Below, piece by piece: positions 21,395-33,166 of a stretch of DNA of 64,000 nt. The position numbers were made by a program, and so were the translations under genes. The notes beneath the pieces are model-generated. The model saw only the letters and a list, made by a program, of their open reading frames with translations. It ran no database searches and was not told where the DNA came from. Numbering within the stretch: position 1 is the first letter of the stretch; every line of letters starts with the position of its first letter. Source of the stretch: Symbiodinium natans (Eukaryota; Sar; Dinophyceae; Suessiales; Symbiodiniaceae); the NCBI GenBank assembly GCA_905221605.1, contig CAJNDS010001213.1:442879-506878 (forward strand), given 5' to 3'.

Positions 21395-24345
21395 CAAGAC
21401 GAAGTGTGGAGGCCAAGCTCTCGGAGTCCGACCTTGAGGAGCGCTTGAACAATGCTCTGGAGGTAGCACAGGTGGCAGAAGCCGCCGCCCCTCGACTTCA
21501 AATGCCTTCAAATGCCTTCAAGAGCTTCAAGAGCTGCAGAGACTTCAGCTAGGAAAGCCGGGCGGGTTTTTTTAGAGTTTCTTGGTTTGTGGGGGTGTGG
21601 AGTACAAGAAGGGTCTTGGAGGGTTTCGGGCCTTAATTTGTTCCGGCGGAAGCTGGTGGGCGTTGGCAAAGTCAAAGCTGCAACTTTGAATACTGTTGCC
21701 TGAAGACTCAGGCGGCCAGGGCCTCCGTCATGGTTGCAGCGCAGGCATCGTGGGAGTCGTGCTCACTTGAATGGCGCAAAGACATGATCTGACGTAATTC
21801 TGGAGTCAGATCGAGCTCTGCAAGAGCTTCGCGAGGATCAAAGGCTGACTGCCGCAGACGAGAAGATCTTCGAGCTTGAGAAAGAAAATGACGAACAGAA
21901 GAAGGCAGCTTAGAATGCTTAATGTTAGCAGACGGGCCTCTCGAGACCGAAGCCCTCCATAAGTTCTCGCATGTTCTCTTTGCATCATGGCAGTTTTCAA
22001 TGCAGGAGCTTGAGGACGTCAGAGGAGAGCACGATGCTTGCGAGTGTGCTTGGAAGCCTTTGGCGGCTGCAACTCTAAGCTGACAGCTGTCCATGAGAGA
22101 AGGAGATTTCGCAAAAGTGAACTCCACCCTCGCTTCGGACGTCAATGAAGCTGGCGGCCCAGCGTGGCGAATGTCTGCTATTGTCATGGGTTGCTACAGT
22201 TACTCCGCAGCCACTGATGCAGCACATGTCCTGCTTGTTCCACAATTCTCGTGTCCTGCACGGATGCTGCGTGCGAGCGAGTGCTCTCGTCCTGAGGCCC
22301 TCAACCAAACAAATGCCACGGCTATCAGGCTACAGGCTGAGCTAGCAGGCGGCTGTGAGTGGAACTGGACTACTGGACTTCGCCGTTACTCTGTGTAGGG
22401 CTTGCTGTGGCAGGAGTTCAGGCCCAAGAAGCCCAGTTGAAGGCCAAGGACGAGATCTTGGAACGAGTGAGCAACCTCAGCTTATCTCAGCTTCAGCCAC
22501 AGTATCCGCAAGGCATGGCACGTGAGATGCCTCGTCTGAGAGGTTGTCAAGGACATGGAGAACAAGGTCATCGAATTTGGGACTGAAGCCATGCGTGCGG
22601 CAGAGGGCTAAGCAGCGTAGTCACGTCTTGCACGCAGCGGCCACTTCAGTCAGACGGGGAAGCTCGCGGTTGGCTAAGGAGAATGCAGCCGGGCATGCGC
22701 AGAACGATGCGGGGAAAGCCAAGAACTCCTCCGACCTTCTAAAGGCGAGAGAAGCGAATCTGAAGTACGAAGTTGATGACCTTGGTACAACGTTCCCGGG
22801 CAGCAAGACTCTGTGCGCAGAAGGGTTGTGTTTGTCTGTGTGTGCTAGTTCACCGGAATGCCTTGTTCCGTGGTGCCAATTTAATGTAAGTATAGTGTAA
22901 GTCCTCATTTTTTGTTCAGGTTGGATGAGGTTCTGAAGGATCAGAACATATCCAGGAAGGCAGTGCAGAAGTTGCTTTCACGCACGCAGAACCTTGGAAA
23001 GACGATGCTGAAGATCAGTGGCAACTTGAAAAAGTTCGATGGAAGCCTGAGCAAGGCAGTGGCTCAACGGCACGTCCTCCAATTTTTTTGTGAGATGTGA
23101 AACGAATGTCACTGTGGCACTGTGCTCGTATCTGCTCATGGGCCTAGGTGAGGCAGGCGGTGGAGTCAGACAAGCTTGCCAAGATGGCCAAAGAGGAAGC
23201 AGATGATGCACTGGATGATGTGGAGTCTGTGGGCCAGACAGTCCCGGGTTTTGGTGGAGGCAGAGCCCGGCCTAGAATAAGAAGAGAGGTGTAAGATTCC
23301 GAGGGTCCAAGCCGTGACAGGCTACAGTCGTACCTCCACCGTCGTGGGCGAAGAAGGCCCCCGAGGGCCACCTGGGCCGCCGGGGCCTCCGGGTGATGCA
23401 CGACCAAGAAAGGCCATCTCTGCGTGAACATTCCGAGACATGGTCCCCTCAAATCGTCCCTTCAAATGCCTGAAAACTCCTTTTGCCGTATCGGAGGTCT
23501 TTCGGTCCTTGTGCAGTTCTCATGCTTGCATATGCTCTGCTCATCTCTGCTCTTCGAAGGCGCCGTCTTCGCAAACGCGTGGTTCTCCGGCACCACCGGG
23601 CCCAAGCAAACAAGGAGGCGAAAGCGAGGAACCTGCCCCTGTACGGACAGTGGTCTCAAGCGCAATCTTGGCTGCAATCAGCGGAATTGGGCAGGTGTTG
23701 ATCTTGACTCTCTGGATATGATTGTAATCCGGCAGCAGCCCACATAGGTGTACGATCCAACAACTGCAGCTGTGGCTGCAAAGCAGCATGCAAAAGCTGC
23801 CTGGGAAGCTGCAGCGGCCCTAATAATGCAGCATGGACATGTGCCTCCGGCCTGGCACGTGCTGGAAGACCCATCAGACAGTGCTGCTTCGAGGTCAAGC
23901 AAATCCAAGCCCAAAATTCCAAAACGCGGCCGGTTTATGAGGCACAAATGGGCTGCAATTTTGTTCATTTGATTAGTCATGCTGCAGCGACGCGGAGATC
24001 AGAGATGAGACATGCATGTTGAGCAGAGTCGTGCATCCAGTCTGGAGTGCCACCAGCTGTGCTTGTGTTGCAGGTAGCCTCCATGACGGGCGATCTGATC
24101 CAAATAGTGAAAGGTCCCCCCGGACCACAAGGCGCCAACTTCGAAGTGTCTCTTGGCTGTGGCCGTTGACTTCCGCCTTTTAAGTCTTCTGCAGGTGCAC
24201 CTGGCCAGGCTGGAGAAGTACCGCCCACAGCTTTCTGCAACTACTTGCACGAGTCATTGCGTGTAGTTGAAGACGCTTGCAGCTATGAAAGGAACTGCCC
24301 GCCCAGGCTGGTGCCAAGGGGCAGCCGGGTCCTCCCGGTTTGGCA
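21395..24345 (+). CDS. Coiled-coil protein with interrupted collagen-like Gly-X-Y segments
   Basis: A series of + strand segments reads as heptad-like helix: about 21395-21510 (SVEAKLSESDLEERLNNALE), 21830-21905 (LQELREDQRLTAADEKIFEL), 22000-22060 (MQELEDVRGEHDA), 22428-22475 (AQEAQLKAKDEILERV), 22534-22610 (VVKDMENKVIEFGTEAMRAA), 22660-22790 (LLKAREANLKYEVDDL), 22918-23075 (NISRKAVQKLLSRTQNLGKT), 23148-23222 (SDKLAKMAKEEADDALDD). Then come Gly-X-Y stretches: GPRGPPGPPGPPGD near 23354-23396, GPPGPQGA near 24112-24135, GAPGQAGE near 24196-24219, GAKGQPGPPGL near 24312-24344. Between them lie a hydrophobic span (VVSSAILAAISGIGQVLI, about 23651-23704) and an Ala-rich helix (AAVAAKQHAKAAWEAAAA, about 23765-23818). 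Most junctions were not phased, so this may be one gene or two adjacent ones. Function unknown. Confidence 0.55.
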
Positions 24346-25653
24346 CTCCGCGCGCCTCCGAAAGAGAACTCCACTGATTCCAACTCGTCACGGCCTTCGT
24401 GAACTTGTGATCGTGCTGGGCAGATGGAGTGGTCACAGTGGTCACAGTGGTCGCTGCCGTTCAATGGAGATCTCACCATTCTCATGCAGCTAAGGTCCAA
24501 CGCCACAGCAGCGTCCAAGGCAACAGATGTTGAAGCTCCCCTCAAGAAGGCCGCGAGCCTTCCCATGTATTTCGCAGCCTTTGGTGCACCTCGGCCGCTC
24601 CTGCTTGTGATGGGCAGATCTTGTCTAGGAACTTGAGTTCCTCTGTTCTGCTGTCTTTTTTTATTCAAGTCAGACAGTCAGACAATGTCAGACATTATGA
24701 GAAAGGCCTTGAGAAGGACAAGTGACCCGATAGTCAAGAGCCCAACCAAAGGCATCGGTTGCCATCCTGCTGATCCTCTACAGATCAATCGATGCGATCA
24801 TCGTGACAGGACCCATGGATGTTCAGAGGGATGAAAACCCGTGCAACCCCACGCATGTGCTCGGACGTGATTTCTCCTTGTCATTCTGCAAGTGCCCAGC
24901 CGTCAGTACTGCTTGCAGTCATACGCCTCGAAGACGCTGGCCAGGCGACCTTTCTGCACGAGCATGGAACAAAAAGAAGAAGCTAAGGGACAGGGACTCA
25001 GCTGCTTGAGAATGCTCCGTGCAAGTTTCGTACGCAGCTCCGGATGCTGCAGGCTAGGGCCAAAGCAAAAGCCAGTGCAGAATCGGCGACTTGTCTGTCC
25101 CAGAAAGCTTCTTCTGGACAGTCCGAGGGAATCAGCTGATTCTCATTGATTCTCGCCAAGGCAGCGGCTGCAAGTGCAGCGGCAAGTGCCCCCGCCGATC
25201 CGGATGAATCGTAAGCTGAGCGGCATGTCCACCGAGCCGCAACAAATGGCCCACCTGTTTTGCATGCTCTTGCATATTGTTTTCTTGGCGCCGTTTGAAG
25301 ACTGCGTTCTCCTGTGTTGATTGGAATTGGGCAGCACTGATGCCGGCCAGGTCTGTCGGTCGTTCTCAGGTTTTGAGTGCATGCGCTCGCCGTCTTCTCA
25401 AGCTCCGGGTGCTTGCTTACCAGCTAATTCAATGGCGCTGTCGGCTTGTGTTTCATGAGCGCGCCGCCTCCGGCCGAAAAGCTGCTGGAGGTTGGGGATC
25501 AATTGCCTTAGCAGTCTTGTCACAAAATTCTTTCCAGCAGAAGGTATGGGGTGCACTGGGCATCTTCTACGTGTCCATATCGTCTTCTTGAGAAAGGGGT
25601 AAGTCCTCACTCATACCCCTTTCGACACCACATTCCCTTGTGTTCCGTGGAAG
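24346..25653. other. Possible Ala/Lys-rich exon at about 25010-25138
   Basis: An open + segment reads CKFRTQLRMLQARAKAKA then SAESATCLSQKASSG and stops at a TGA near 25138. It resembles the coiled-coil gene to its left and might be its continuation, or a 5' exon of the EF-hand gene to its right. Nothing else was supported. Confidence 0.3.
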
Positions 25654-26350
25654 GTGAAGCATACACTTCATCAAGTGCTGCGGCGGGTGGACTCCAATGG
25701 CGTGGCCTGGTCAATCCAGTTCAATCGGTGTCAAGTGATCCTACATGTCAAGCAGGTTTGCCTCTGAGTGCGAGCATCGACATAAAAACCTGCTACCAAT
25801 CTTCCGCGAGGGGCGAAGCTTTGGTGCTTCAGTCTTCTGCAAGCTAAGGATGGCTATATAGACAAAGATGAGCTCTATTATGTCCTGGACAGGGTTGGCA
25901 CATTCAAGAAGGCCAATTGGCCCTGGGCCTAGTTGCAGATCGTGCAAGAAGAACAAGGCTCAGATGCCAATTGCCAATCCGGATTGAAACGAATTTGTTG
26001 TTGAATTCCATGCTCCCACTGAGGTCCAACTTGCCAGAGACCCTGGACCGGCTTTTGGCAGGCGTGTGTGCAAGAGGGTAGAGGGTGAGCGGTGATCACA
26101 GACAGAACTACAGTACCTCACTGTGTACCTCTGCCATAAGTCGCCTGGACTTCGACGTAGCAGGTTTGGATACCAACGGAGATGGCTTTGTGGCATCTTG
26201 CATGCACTTCATCCTACATGATATTGTCATCTTTCTACAAGCACTAACTGCTAACTCACTTTTTGCTTCTTCGAACTAAGGGTTCTTGTGAAATCTTGTG
26301 CCCGATGCACCAAGGATGTAGATGAGTTCCTTGACTGGGCATTCTCCTGA
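25654..26350 (+). CDS. EF-hand calcium-binding protein (two-hand module), 5' exons unresolved
   Basis: Five phased exons: 25654-25701 (HQVLRRVDSNG), 25849-25907 (DGYIDKDELYYVLDRVGTF), 26024-26061 (SNLPETLDRLLA), 26164-26192 (LDTNGDGFV), 26315-26350 (DVDEFLDWAFS, TGA). Joined, they give two canonical 12-residue calcium loops, DSNGDGYIDKDE and DTNGDGFVDVDE, with Asp or Asn at positions 1, 3 and 5 and Glu at 12, separated by one linker helix pair. The layout is that of a calmodulin or centrin half. Each loop is interrupted by an intron. Donors: GT after the first exon, GA after the second, GC after the third and fourth. Everything upstream of 25654 is unknown, so this could be the tail of a larger protein. 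Confidence 0.85.
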
Positions 26351-26462
26351 GCTGGAGTCAGCCTTTCTTCTGCGCAATCTAGAGATCTCCAAGGTATTCA
26401 TGTGACTAGCTTCCGAGGTGCTGCTGGACAAGACTGAAGTGTCATCACTTCACACCTTGCAG

Positions 26463-26709
26463 ACGCGACATATTTTTCTCTCAGCCGAGGAAGCAGAGCC
26501 GCACTTTTCATCTTTTGGAGGGCGCTGAAAAACCGCTGAACCCTGAACTAGGGGTTGCTTGTGACTGTTGCTGCATTTGGGTGCACTATCTCGCTTAGGA
26601 CGAGGCCCGGATGGTGGCTTGCTGGCAAAAAGGTCACAGACTGTTGGCGAAACTTTATCGGCCAAGTGATGCTAAGGAGCGAATCGCCTTGTTTGACTTA
26701 GAGTGCAAG
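26463..26709 (+). CDS. Two coding-like exons, unknown protein
   Basis: After CCTTGCAG the segment from 26463 reads IFLSAEEAEPHFSSFGG. After TCGCTTAG the segment 26599-26709 reads DEARMVACWQKGHRLLAKLY, then RPSDAKERIALFDLECK, and ends at a GT donor. Both look like genuine protein, but their phases do not join directly. They start about 110 bp after the EF-hand stop codon. If that TGA is actually inside an intron they could belong to the same gene. The opposite-strand ORF 26450-26665 is probably a shadow. Confidence 0.4.
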
Positions 26710-26778
26710 GTGGGCTCTGCATCGGTTTGTAAGCTTTGCGCGGAAGCTATTGTCTCGGTTCGTCTCACTATCGCTCTA

Positions 26779-26950
26779 TCTCTTTAGCTCTCTCTCTCTC
26801 TCTTTCTCTATCTCTCGGTCTCTCTATTTGTCCGTCTCTCCATCTCTCTATTTCTCTATCTCTCTCTTTCTCTCTACTTCTCTATCTCTGTCTCTACCGC
26901 CGTCGCCATCGCTTTCTTTATCTCTGTCTCAATCTTCATTATTTCTCTCA
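26779..26950 (+). repeat. Polypyrimidine CTCT/TCTATC tract
   Basis: Long pyrimidine-rich simple sequence built from CTCT, TCTATCTC and TTTCTC units. All frames give Ser/Leu-rich artefact ORFs. Confidence 0.9.
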
Positions 26951-27211
26951 AATCAGGCGGCCGGAACTTGCATCATTTTAACAAAAGCAACTCGTCTTGA
27001 ACAATACAAAGGAGGCTGGAACTAACAACGTGGTTTACCGGCATCGGTACGTACATGTCGGTATACGGGTATTCCGTTCCGACGATGAGACGAACCAGTA
27101 CGGCATTCACCGTGACTGATACAATACGAGCAGAATAGCCTTCGATAAGAATGTTGCGACGGGGCACTAACATTCGACCGCCAACAGTTGTATACACGCA
27201 CACACACAACA

Positions 27212-27570
27212 AGAAGTGTGCAACTGCCTTAGATGGGCTCTGCATGCCACCGAAGCAGAGTACGTGGCTTGCTAAAGAACATCTCAGCGACAGCTGCTGT
27301 GAATCGTTGCGTAGTACTAAGTGCGCTCGGTACGAAGTAACAGTGAGGGCAGTCTGCGAGTTGTGCAGGTTCGAGACGGCTGTGAGAAACACATCCTTGG
27401 CCATTGAATGGCTCGAACACACCCACGAAGCTACCCGTCTCATTTGAATCAAAAGTCCCGCGCCTGTACCTCGACAGAGTCCAAGCAGCGGGAAGAATTA
27501 ACCGACCGCTGAAAGTTGCGCACGCACGAGAAGAAGTGACAACTGCGTATGATGGGCTTTGCATCCCACC
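27212..27570 (+). repeat. Diverged direct repeat, about 320 bp apart
   Basis: 27212-27251 (AGAAGTGTGCAACTGCC, GATGGGCTCTGCATGCCACC) recurs at 27531-27570 (AGAAGTGACAACTGCG, GATGGGCTTTGCATCCCACC) with about 80 percent identity. Surrounding sequence is weakly similar. On the minus strand both copies read GGMQSPS followed by an A-V pair, so the unit may once have been coding or may be part of a dispersed repeat. Confidence 0.5.
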
Positions 27571-28382
27571 AATCATGCGTGGAATGCAGCGTGGGTTCAG
27601 GCACCGTGGTCCAGTTGAGCCGTCGTTTTTTGTGGCTCTGGGGTTGTTTATGGTTGTTTCGTTTCCTGTGCAGGCCGGGTGCACAGGGTGCACAAGGAGC
27701 CATGCAAATCTGAGACGACCTGGGAAATAATGGCCCGGAAGAAAGACAGACAAAACAAGTTCCATCAAGAGGCGCTGCAGTTCTTGCAGCGGCTATTGCC
27801 AGCTCAGCCTCCTGATTGAAGGCACGGGAAATTGTGGAGGAGGGCCCGTGCTTTTCTGGCCCGACACCTGCTCAGTGTCTGACTGCACTGGAGGCGTACG
27901 AAAGCACATCATGCCCCGAACTGGGGGCGGCGTCCCGCTCACACCTCTGCATGCATCTTGAGGTATAACGCGCTGGTTCGTGCAAAAGCACACGCGCAAT
28001 GCACCAACTGAGAGTGGGGGACCAATTCGCCGGGGATCGCGGGGTTCCTTCTAAACAAGGAGGCCCAAGCCGTTACAATTGGGGACTTTTGCATGTCCTT
28101 CTCCCCTCTCTCTTGTCGCTCTTTCCGATCACACACGCCTGAAGAGTCGGCATGGCGAAGCTATCGTTCTTCTGTATGTTGAACGTCTGCTGGCGCGTCT
28201 TGTTTAGCATGTTCAGAGATGTTGCAGCAGGGACGTGAGGTTGTCGGTGTCAATTGTTAGAGAAGCAACAGGCTGGTAGTGTCGTCGTGCGCAGGAGAAC
28301 AATGGCATCCTTGCTCAGGCTGGGCTTTGTATCCTTGCAGCATTAAGAATCACCCATCAAGCAATCCAGCGCGTTGTATAGC

Positions 28383-28535
28383 TACTGACAATGCAAATGC
28401 TAAAGCCAATGCCACTGCGAATGTTACTGCTAATGCCAATGCTAAAGCATTAGTCGCGGTGTCTGTGGTGGTGGTGGTGGTGGTCATGCTACTGGTGGTG
28501 GTGCTGGTGCTTTTGTGCTGGTGGTGGTGCTCATC
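28383..28535 (+). repeat. Degenerate AATGCY hexamer array followed by GGT-rich run
   Basis: 28389-28450 consists of imperfect AATGCT/AATGCC/AAAGCC hexamers (one frame reads Asn-Ala-Lys-Ala repeats). 28464-28535 is built of GTGGTG. The three frames at 28540-28796 all stay open, so no exon could be chosen there. Confidence 0.75.
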
Positions 28536-29431
28536 GGGATGTGGGTGCAGGCTACAGCACTTCTGCAAGTTTGCATTTCGAGAATGTCTCACAGATGCCA
28601 AGGTCAGCTCACGGATCCGAAGCTCCTTCTGCTCTCGGTGGGCTCTTCCTCCACACAGGATGGACTCACCGTGTTCGCTTGGATCGGTTTTCCCTGTTTC
28701 GACATGCAAGAAACATTCAGGCATATGATGCTGCTGGCCTGTCGGTGTCTGTACCGACAGGGACCAAGGCGTGAACTCATGTTTGCACAAGAGTGAGATT
28801 GCACTGACCGGTCCAAGATGGTCCGAGCATCAGGAACCTGGTACCAGTCCAGTAACTAGTACCTCCTGGTACCTCTTGCCAGCTTGCAGGTTGCCAATGG
28901 CCGGGCCTTGAAAGATCTGATCTCTGGTATCAAGCAGCCGGCGCTGGCTTACCGGCTGCTTGTTTGCAGTATCTTGCGCGCACCCTTGCTGGGAGCTGAC
29001 GATGTTTTGGACTAGGGAGATCGTGCTCATCAACTCGATTGGGTACTGCAGCCTGCTTGCACTTACTTGGCGATCGGTGCTTGGTGCTCGAATATGCTAT
29101 TGTTTCTGAAGCCAATGATTTTTTCTGGCGGTGTTTGCACGATGCGTTCTCTCAGAGCCTTGCATCTCCCTTTGTCCTCCCGTGGTCCTCCTCACGTCCT
29201 CCTCACCCCTCCTCCTTTTCCTCCTTTTCTTTGGTCCCTAAGTGCTGCAACCGACCGACCCCGTCCTCGTGGACCTCGGAGAGCTCGCAGCCAGAAGCCC
29301 GGAGAGCGCTGCTGGGCGCTTCCACGCAGCCTTGAAGGAGGCGAATCCGAAAAGCAACATCCAATCTGGCAGCCAGTTAAATTTATATTTTGGATGTGCG
29401 TGTGCGTGTCCGTGTCTGTGTCGTCCGTGTC

Positions 29432-29451
29432 TGCGTCCGTCCGTCCGTCCG

Positions 29452-29495
<44 letters not shown>

Positions 29496-29543
29496 TTTGT
29501 TTGTTTGTTTGTTTGTTTGTTTGTTTGTTTGTTTGTTTGTTTG
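29432..29543 (+). repeat. Compound microsatellite (GTCC)n (GT)n (GTTT)n
   Basis: Five GTCC units at 29432-29454, then about 18 GT units to about 29491, then about 13 GTTT units to 29543. It creates Cys-Val and Val-Cys-Leu-Phe ORFs on + and Thr-His/Asn-Lys ORFs on the minus strand, which are artefacts. Confidence 0.95.
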
Positions 29544-29639
29544 TCGCATGTGGAGGCCTTCCCATCAGCGCAAACACGCGTATACAACCGAGCGAAGGAC
29601 ACTTCGCAATGCTGGGAATGGGGAGGATCTTTCAGCAAG

Positions 29640-30436
29640 CATTCAGCGATCGAAGGACCCTCAGACCAAGCGCTACAAGTTTCCTCAGCTCCTCAACGAT
29701 TTCAGCTTGTCCCTGACCAAGGCCAGGCCCACACAGTCAGCTCTGCATGCGCTTGACATCACTTCGCCATACTTGAACAAACTTCACCTGCAGGGCACAG
29801 TTGATCCGTGCTTTAAACACGTTTTCCGGAGTCTTTTGAAAGGTTTTGTAGACATTGTACACTGTACACAAGCGTGATAATGGCCTTCAGGGCTGCGGCT
29901 TACCCGACGAAAGTTTTGCCCAGACCTGAGTGTTATCACTAGGGTGAAGAACGTCGGTACCGATTCCCGCATCCAAGGACTTCCATCCAGACATCATTGT
30001 GGATTGGGGTGGTTCATCTTACAAGGTGTTTATGGATGGCAAGCGTATTGGAACCGAGGCCGGACCCCACGTCACTATGCAAATGTATCACACCTGTCAC
30101 ACCTGTCCCTATGATCACCACAGTTGCCAGATTGGCAAGGTCATGGATGCAAATGCTTTCCTTTGTGATGGAGACACTCTCCTAAGAGACCGCAGCCTGC
30201 TTGAATATCGACGAGCTTCAATCAATGTGCCATCAGCCAAGTTAAGCAGCCGCGTGGCAATCTTTGGCTTTGGCCATGAGGTCTTCCCATTGCAATCAAA
30301 GAAATTGAAGCTTGTGTTCAAGCCCTCCTACAAAGAGAAATGCCGGAGCGCAGCGCCCACAAGAAGGCCCCACGCCTTTCGGGAGCAATGTGCAATCGGG
30401 TTGGGACAGCATGCAGTACAGGTGCATTGTGGTTGA
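29640..30436 (+). CDS. Coding-like exons of an unknown protein
   Basis: 29646-29730 reads SKDPQTKRYKFPQLLNDFSL. A second segment starts at 29978 after CATCCAAG and reads DFHPDIIVDWGGSSYKVFMD then GKRIGTEAG, and stays open to a stop at 30434-30436. The first ~35 residues of the second exon look like a folded domain; the rest is less convincing and may run into an intron after about 30075. I recognise no family. Confidence 0.4.
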
Positions 30437-32263
30437 AGTTTTGCGATTGAAGTTTGTAGCACGTCCTGTCCACTTCACTTGAACCTGCCACCCCAATCCC
30501 CATCTTTGCAAGAGCTGAGCAAGTTTTGTTGTGGCAGAGCCTGTTTTTGTTGGTGTGAAAGAGGGCAGTTGGGCCCTTGGATTTCAGAGTCAAGCGTTTG
30601 TGTCATGGAAAGGTTGAAGTTTGAAGGCTCAAGAAAGGATTAAGAAGCGCTCGATATGGGTGATTAAGTCAGCGTAGCTTAAGAAACGCAATGCACTGCC
30701 AACATAATTATGGTCCACTACTGCTGCATTCGACAGCCTCTGAGAAGAGCACTAATCCGGAGAAGAGTCGGTCCTCTAGTGCCAAGGCCAGGTTCTGATG
30801 CCAAAATGTGGCGGTGGCAAAATTGTTGATTGTGCAAGCTTGCTTCCGACTGGTTTCGTTGGACCTGTACGAAGCAAAGTTGAGGGCCCCAGTCGGAAAC
30901 TTCAGCAGGCGTTGGTCTCAGTGGCCTGTGAGGAAAGAACAGAACCTCACTGGCTTACTGGTTCCATGGCACATTCATTCAACGGACAGCCGCATCGAAC
31001 CAGTCTCGAACCTCAACTCCAACCCCATCTCCCGGAACCCATAAACAATCTCCCATCCAGTTAGGCACAGGCTTAGGCCATTGCTATGGGAAGACAAGGC
31101 TATTAAATTCTCCCCAGCTTCGCCGAGGCTTTCCATAGCTAGGGTTGGCATTAGAATGTTTTCAGACTGAGCGCTGCCAGGGGAAATATTGGGAGCAAGA
31201 CGTCGTATTGCCACATGCCACCGGGGTTCGGAAATGGCAAGCTCACTCTGCCACATCCTTTCCACACATCATGACCTTGTGAGATGCAAACAATGCCAGA
31301 GCAACCCATGTGGCAGGTGCTGATTGCACAGACCGGAAAGGCGCGAGAGCTTGCAATGCGAGGGTGAACCATGTAATTCTGAGCATCCGCCTGTACACAA
31401 TCGAGACTCCGGTGTGCGTCATATGCGGTTCAACAAGCGTTCTGCATTTGACCTTTGTTGTTGTTTTTCTTGTGATGGCCACCTGCTAAAGGTAGGTGGT
31501 GAAGTTTCACATGACCAGCATTTTGACAGCCCTCAGACAGCATACCAAGAGAACATCGTAGCACCTGTAGCAGTTACATTCAGCCTACGATGGCTATTCA
31601 GGATGAAGTGCGGGTTTTATGGGGCATTGACTTCTGAAGCGCTTGAACTTCGCACAGGCCATCGCCAGAGGTTCAGAAGACTTCGGAAAGTGTCTCACAG
31701 AGTTGACACAAAACTCCAGCCATTGTCGATTGCCATGTCTTGTGGAGTTGACAGTCTTTATTCATGAAGTGATGCCGGCATTGCGGTATCTGTGCTTTGC
31801 ATGCGCCGCCTTCTTGTCTCTGGTTAAGCAACTTCAACCATCCGAGAATCTTCTTTCGTCGGAAGCGCTGCCATGCCAGAACTGCTCAGCTCTGGCTCAG
31901 AAGTTGAAGCCCAAGACAGACATGCCTGCATTGCATGGCTTGCTCGGCAGCTTCAGCTTTCCTAAAATGCACAGCAAAGACTGGATGAAGCATTCCTCGC
32001 ATCTAGTCTTCGCCGGCGTAATTGAAGCTAGATGTGCTGTTTGAGCAACACCTTTCTTCAGAGAGGATGGCTCGTCCGGCTTGTGAGCAAATGTTCGATG
32101 CGGAAGTGATCTCAGATCCTCGTTTGCAGTTGCAGTTTCGGGGATCTTGGTCTCAACTGAACTAGTCGTTCCGGATGGAAAAGAGTCGCCCGTTCCAAGC
32201 CGTCACAACAGAGCTGAAGGTGCTAAAGCACCCTAGATCTCTTGCACGTTGCCTCATCTTCAG
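30437..32263. other. No confident gene
   Basis: Two overlapping frames at 30798-31064 are open, and AIARGSEDFGKCLTELTQNS (about 31658-31717) follows a CGCACAG acceptor, so a scattered gene may cross this region. None could be assigned or phased. Confidence 0.25.
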
Positions 32264-32326
32264 GAGCTGCGGCGGCAGTTTGACGCCGCGGATGAGGACG
32301 GATCCGGCGAAGTCGATGCAGAGGAG
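32264..32326 (+). CDS. Single EF-hand exon
   Basis: After CATCTTCAG the exon reads ELRRQFDAADEDGSGEVDAE and ends at a GC donor. DEDGSGEVDAEE (32291-32326) is a canonical calcium loop: D1, D3, S5, E7, D9, E12. The following helix should lie in a downstream exon, which I could not identify. This is a separate EF-hand from the pair at 25.7-26.35 kb and about 6 kb away, so it is probably a different gene. Confidence 0.6.
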
Positions 32327-32675
32327 GCGCCATTCAGTGCTTCTTAAAGCAAAGATGCGTCAGGAAGCGCAGAATCGTTTTTGCAAGCATGCTTTTCGGG
32401 GACCATCCGGACATACCCAGGCCTTTACATTTAAACTTAAACCAATCTCAGAGCGGCCTGTGAGCACGTGAGTCAGGCTTGCAAGCTCTTCGCCAGAAGC
32501 TGTGATGAAGCGGCTACCGAGCCTTGTTTTGCACGCGCTGGGTGGGTGTTTCGCGATCCGTCGCTGTTTGTGGAGAGAATCCTCAAAGGTTTTGGGGTCA
32601 TAGTCGGGCTCGTGAATTTGACTGAACCAGTCATACCCAGTCTCTAGCCGGGCAATTTTTCATTGCTGTCTGTAG

Positions 32676-32810
32676 GGGTACGACGTCACCAAAACTCACG
32701 GCCCCAATGGCGCCACCCAGATCCATGGCGTGCATGGCGCCAACGGCGTTCCGGCTTTCCAAATCCACGGCGAAACGCCTTTGTTTTTGGACAACACAGG
32801 GCTCTCATGA
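32676..32810 (+). CDS. Coding-like exon with HGxNG-type repeats
   Basis: After CTGTAG the frame reads GYDVTKTHGPNGATQIHGV then HGANGVPAFQIHGETPLFL and stops at TGA 32808-32810. HGPNGATQIHG and HGANGVPAFQIHG form an internal repeat of about 12 residues. Family unknown. It may be downstream of the EF-hand exon in one gene, but no phase link was shown. The opposite-strand ORF here is taken as a shadow. Confidence 0.35.
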   Translation, partial: GYDVTKTHGPNGATQIHGVHGANGVPAFQIHGETPLFLDNTGLS

Positions 32811-33166
32811 TTCATGCAGTGCAGAGCCTGACAGAAACAACATGAAGAACTGCGTTTGGTAGGCTTGAGCTTGGTGTTGTGGTGCGTTTCCCGTTTGTCC
32901 GAGTCAGTCTTGTACCGCCCGCTGTCCGCAGAGAGGGAACGGATGAAAGAGAGCAGAAGGTGGCATTCAGGAATTCGGACCAAAGCAGGGACACAGGAAA
33001 GCACAGAAGAGACCTCCATTTCGAATCTTGTGGGCCATAGGCGCAGCATGTTCAACCCCTGTTTTCCTTCCACATTTGCACGGCTACTCAGCCACTCATA
33101 TCTCAAAACACTGTTTAAAACTAAGTGCAGAGGGCTAGCTTTCAAGCCGCAGATTTTCGGGCTTAG

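Noticed and set aside
29067-29756. 229-codon and 211-codon + ORFs across the GT/GTTT microsatellite
   Set aside because: Kept open only by repeats; translation is Cys/Val/Leu/Phe repetition.
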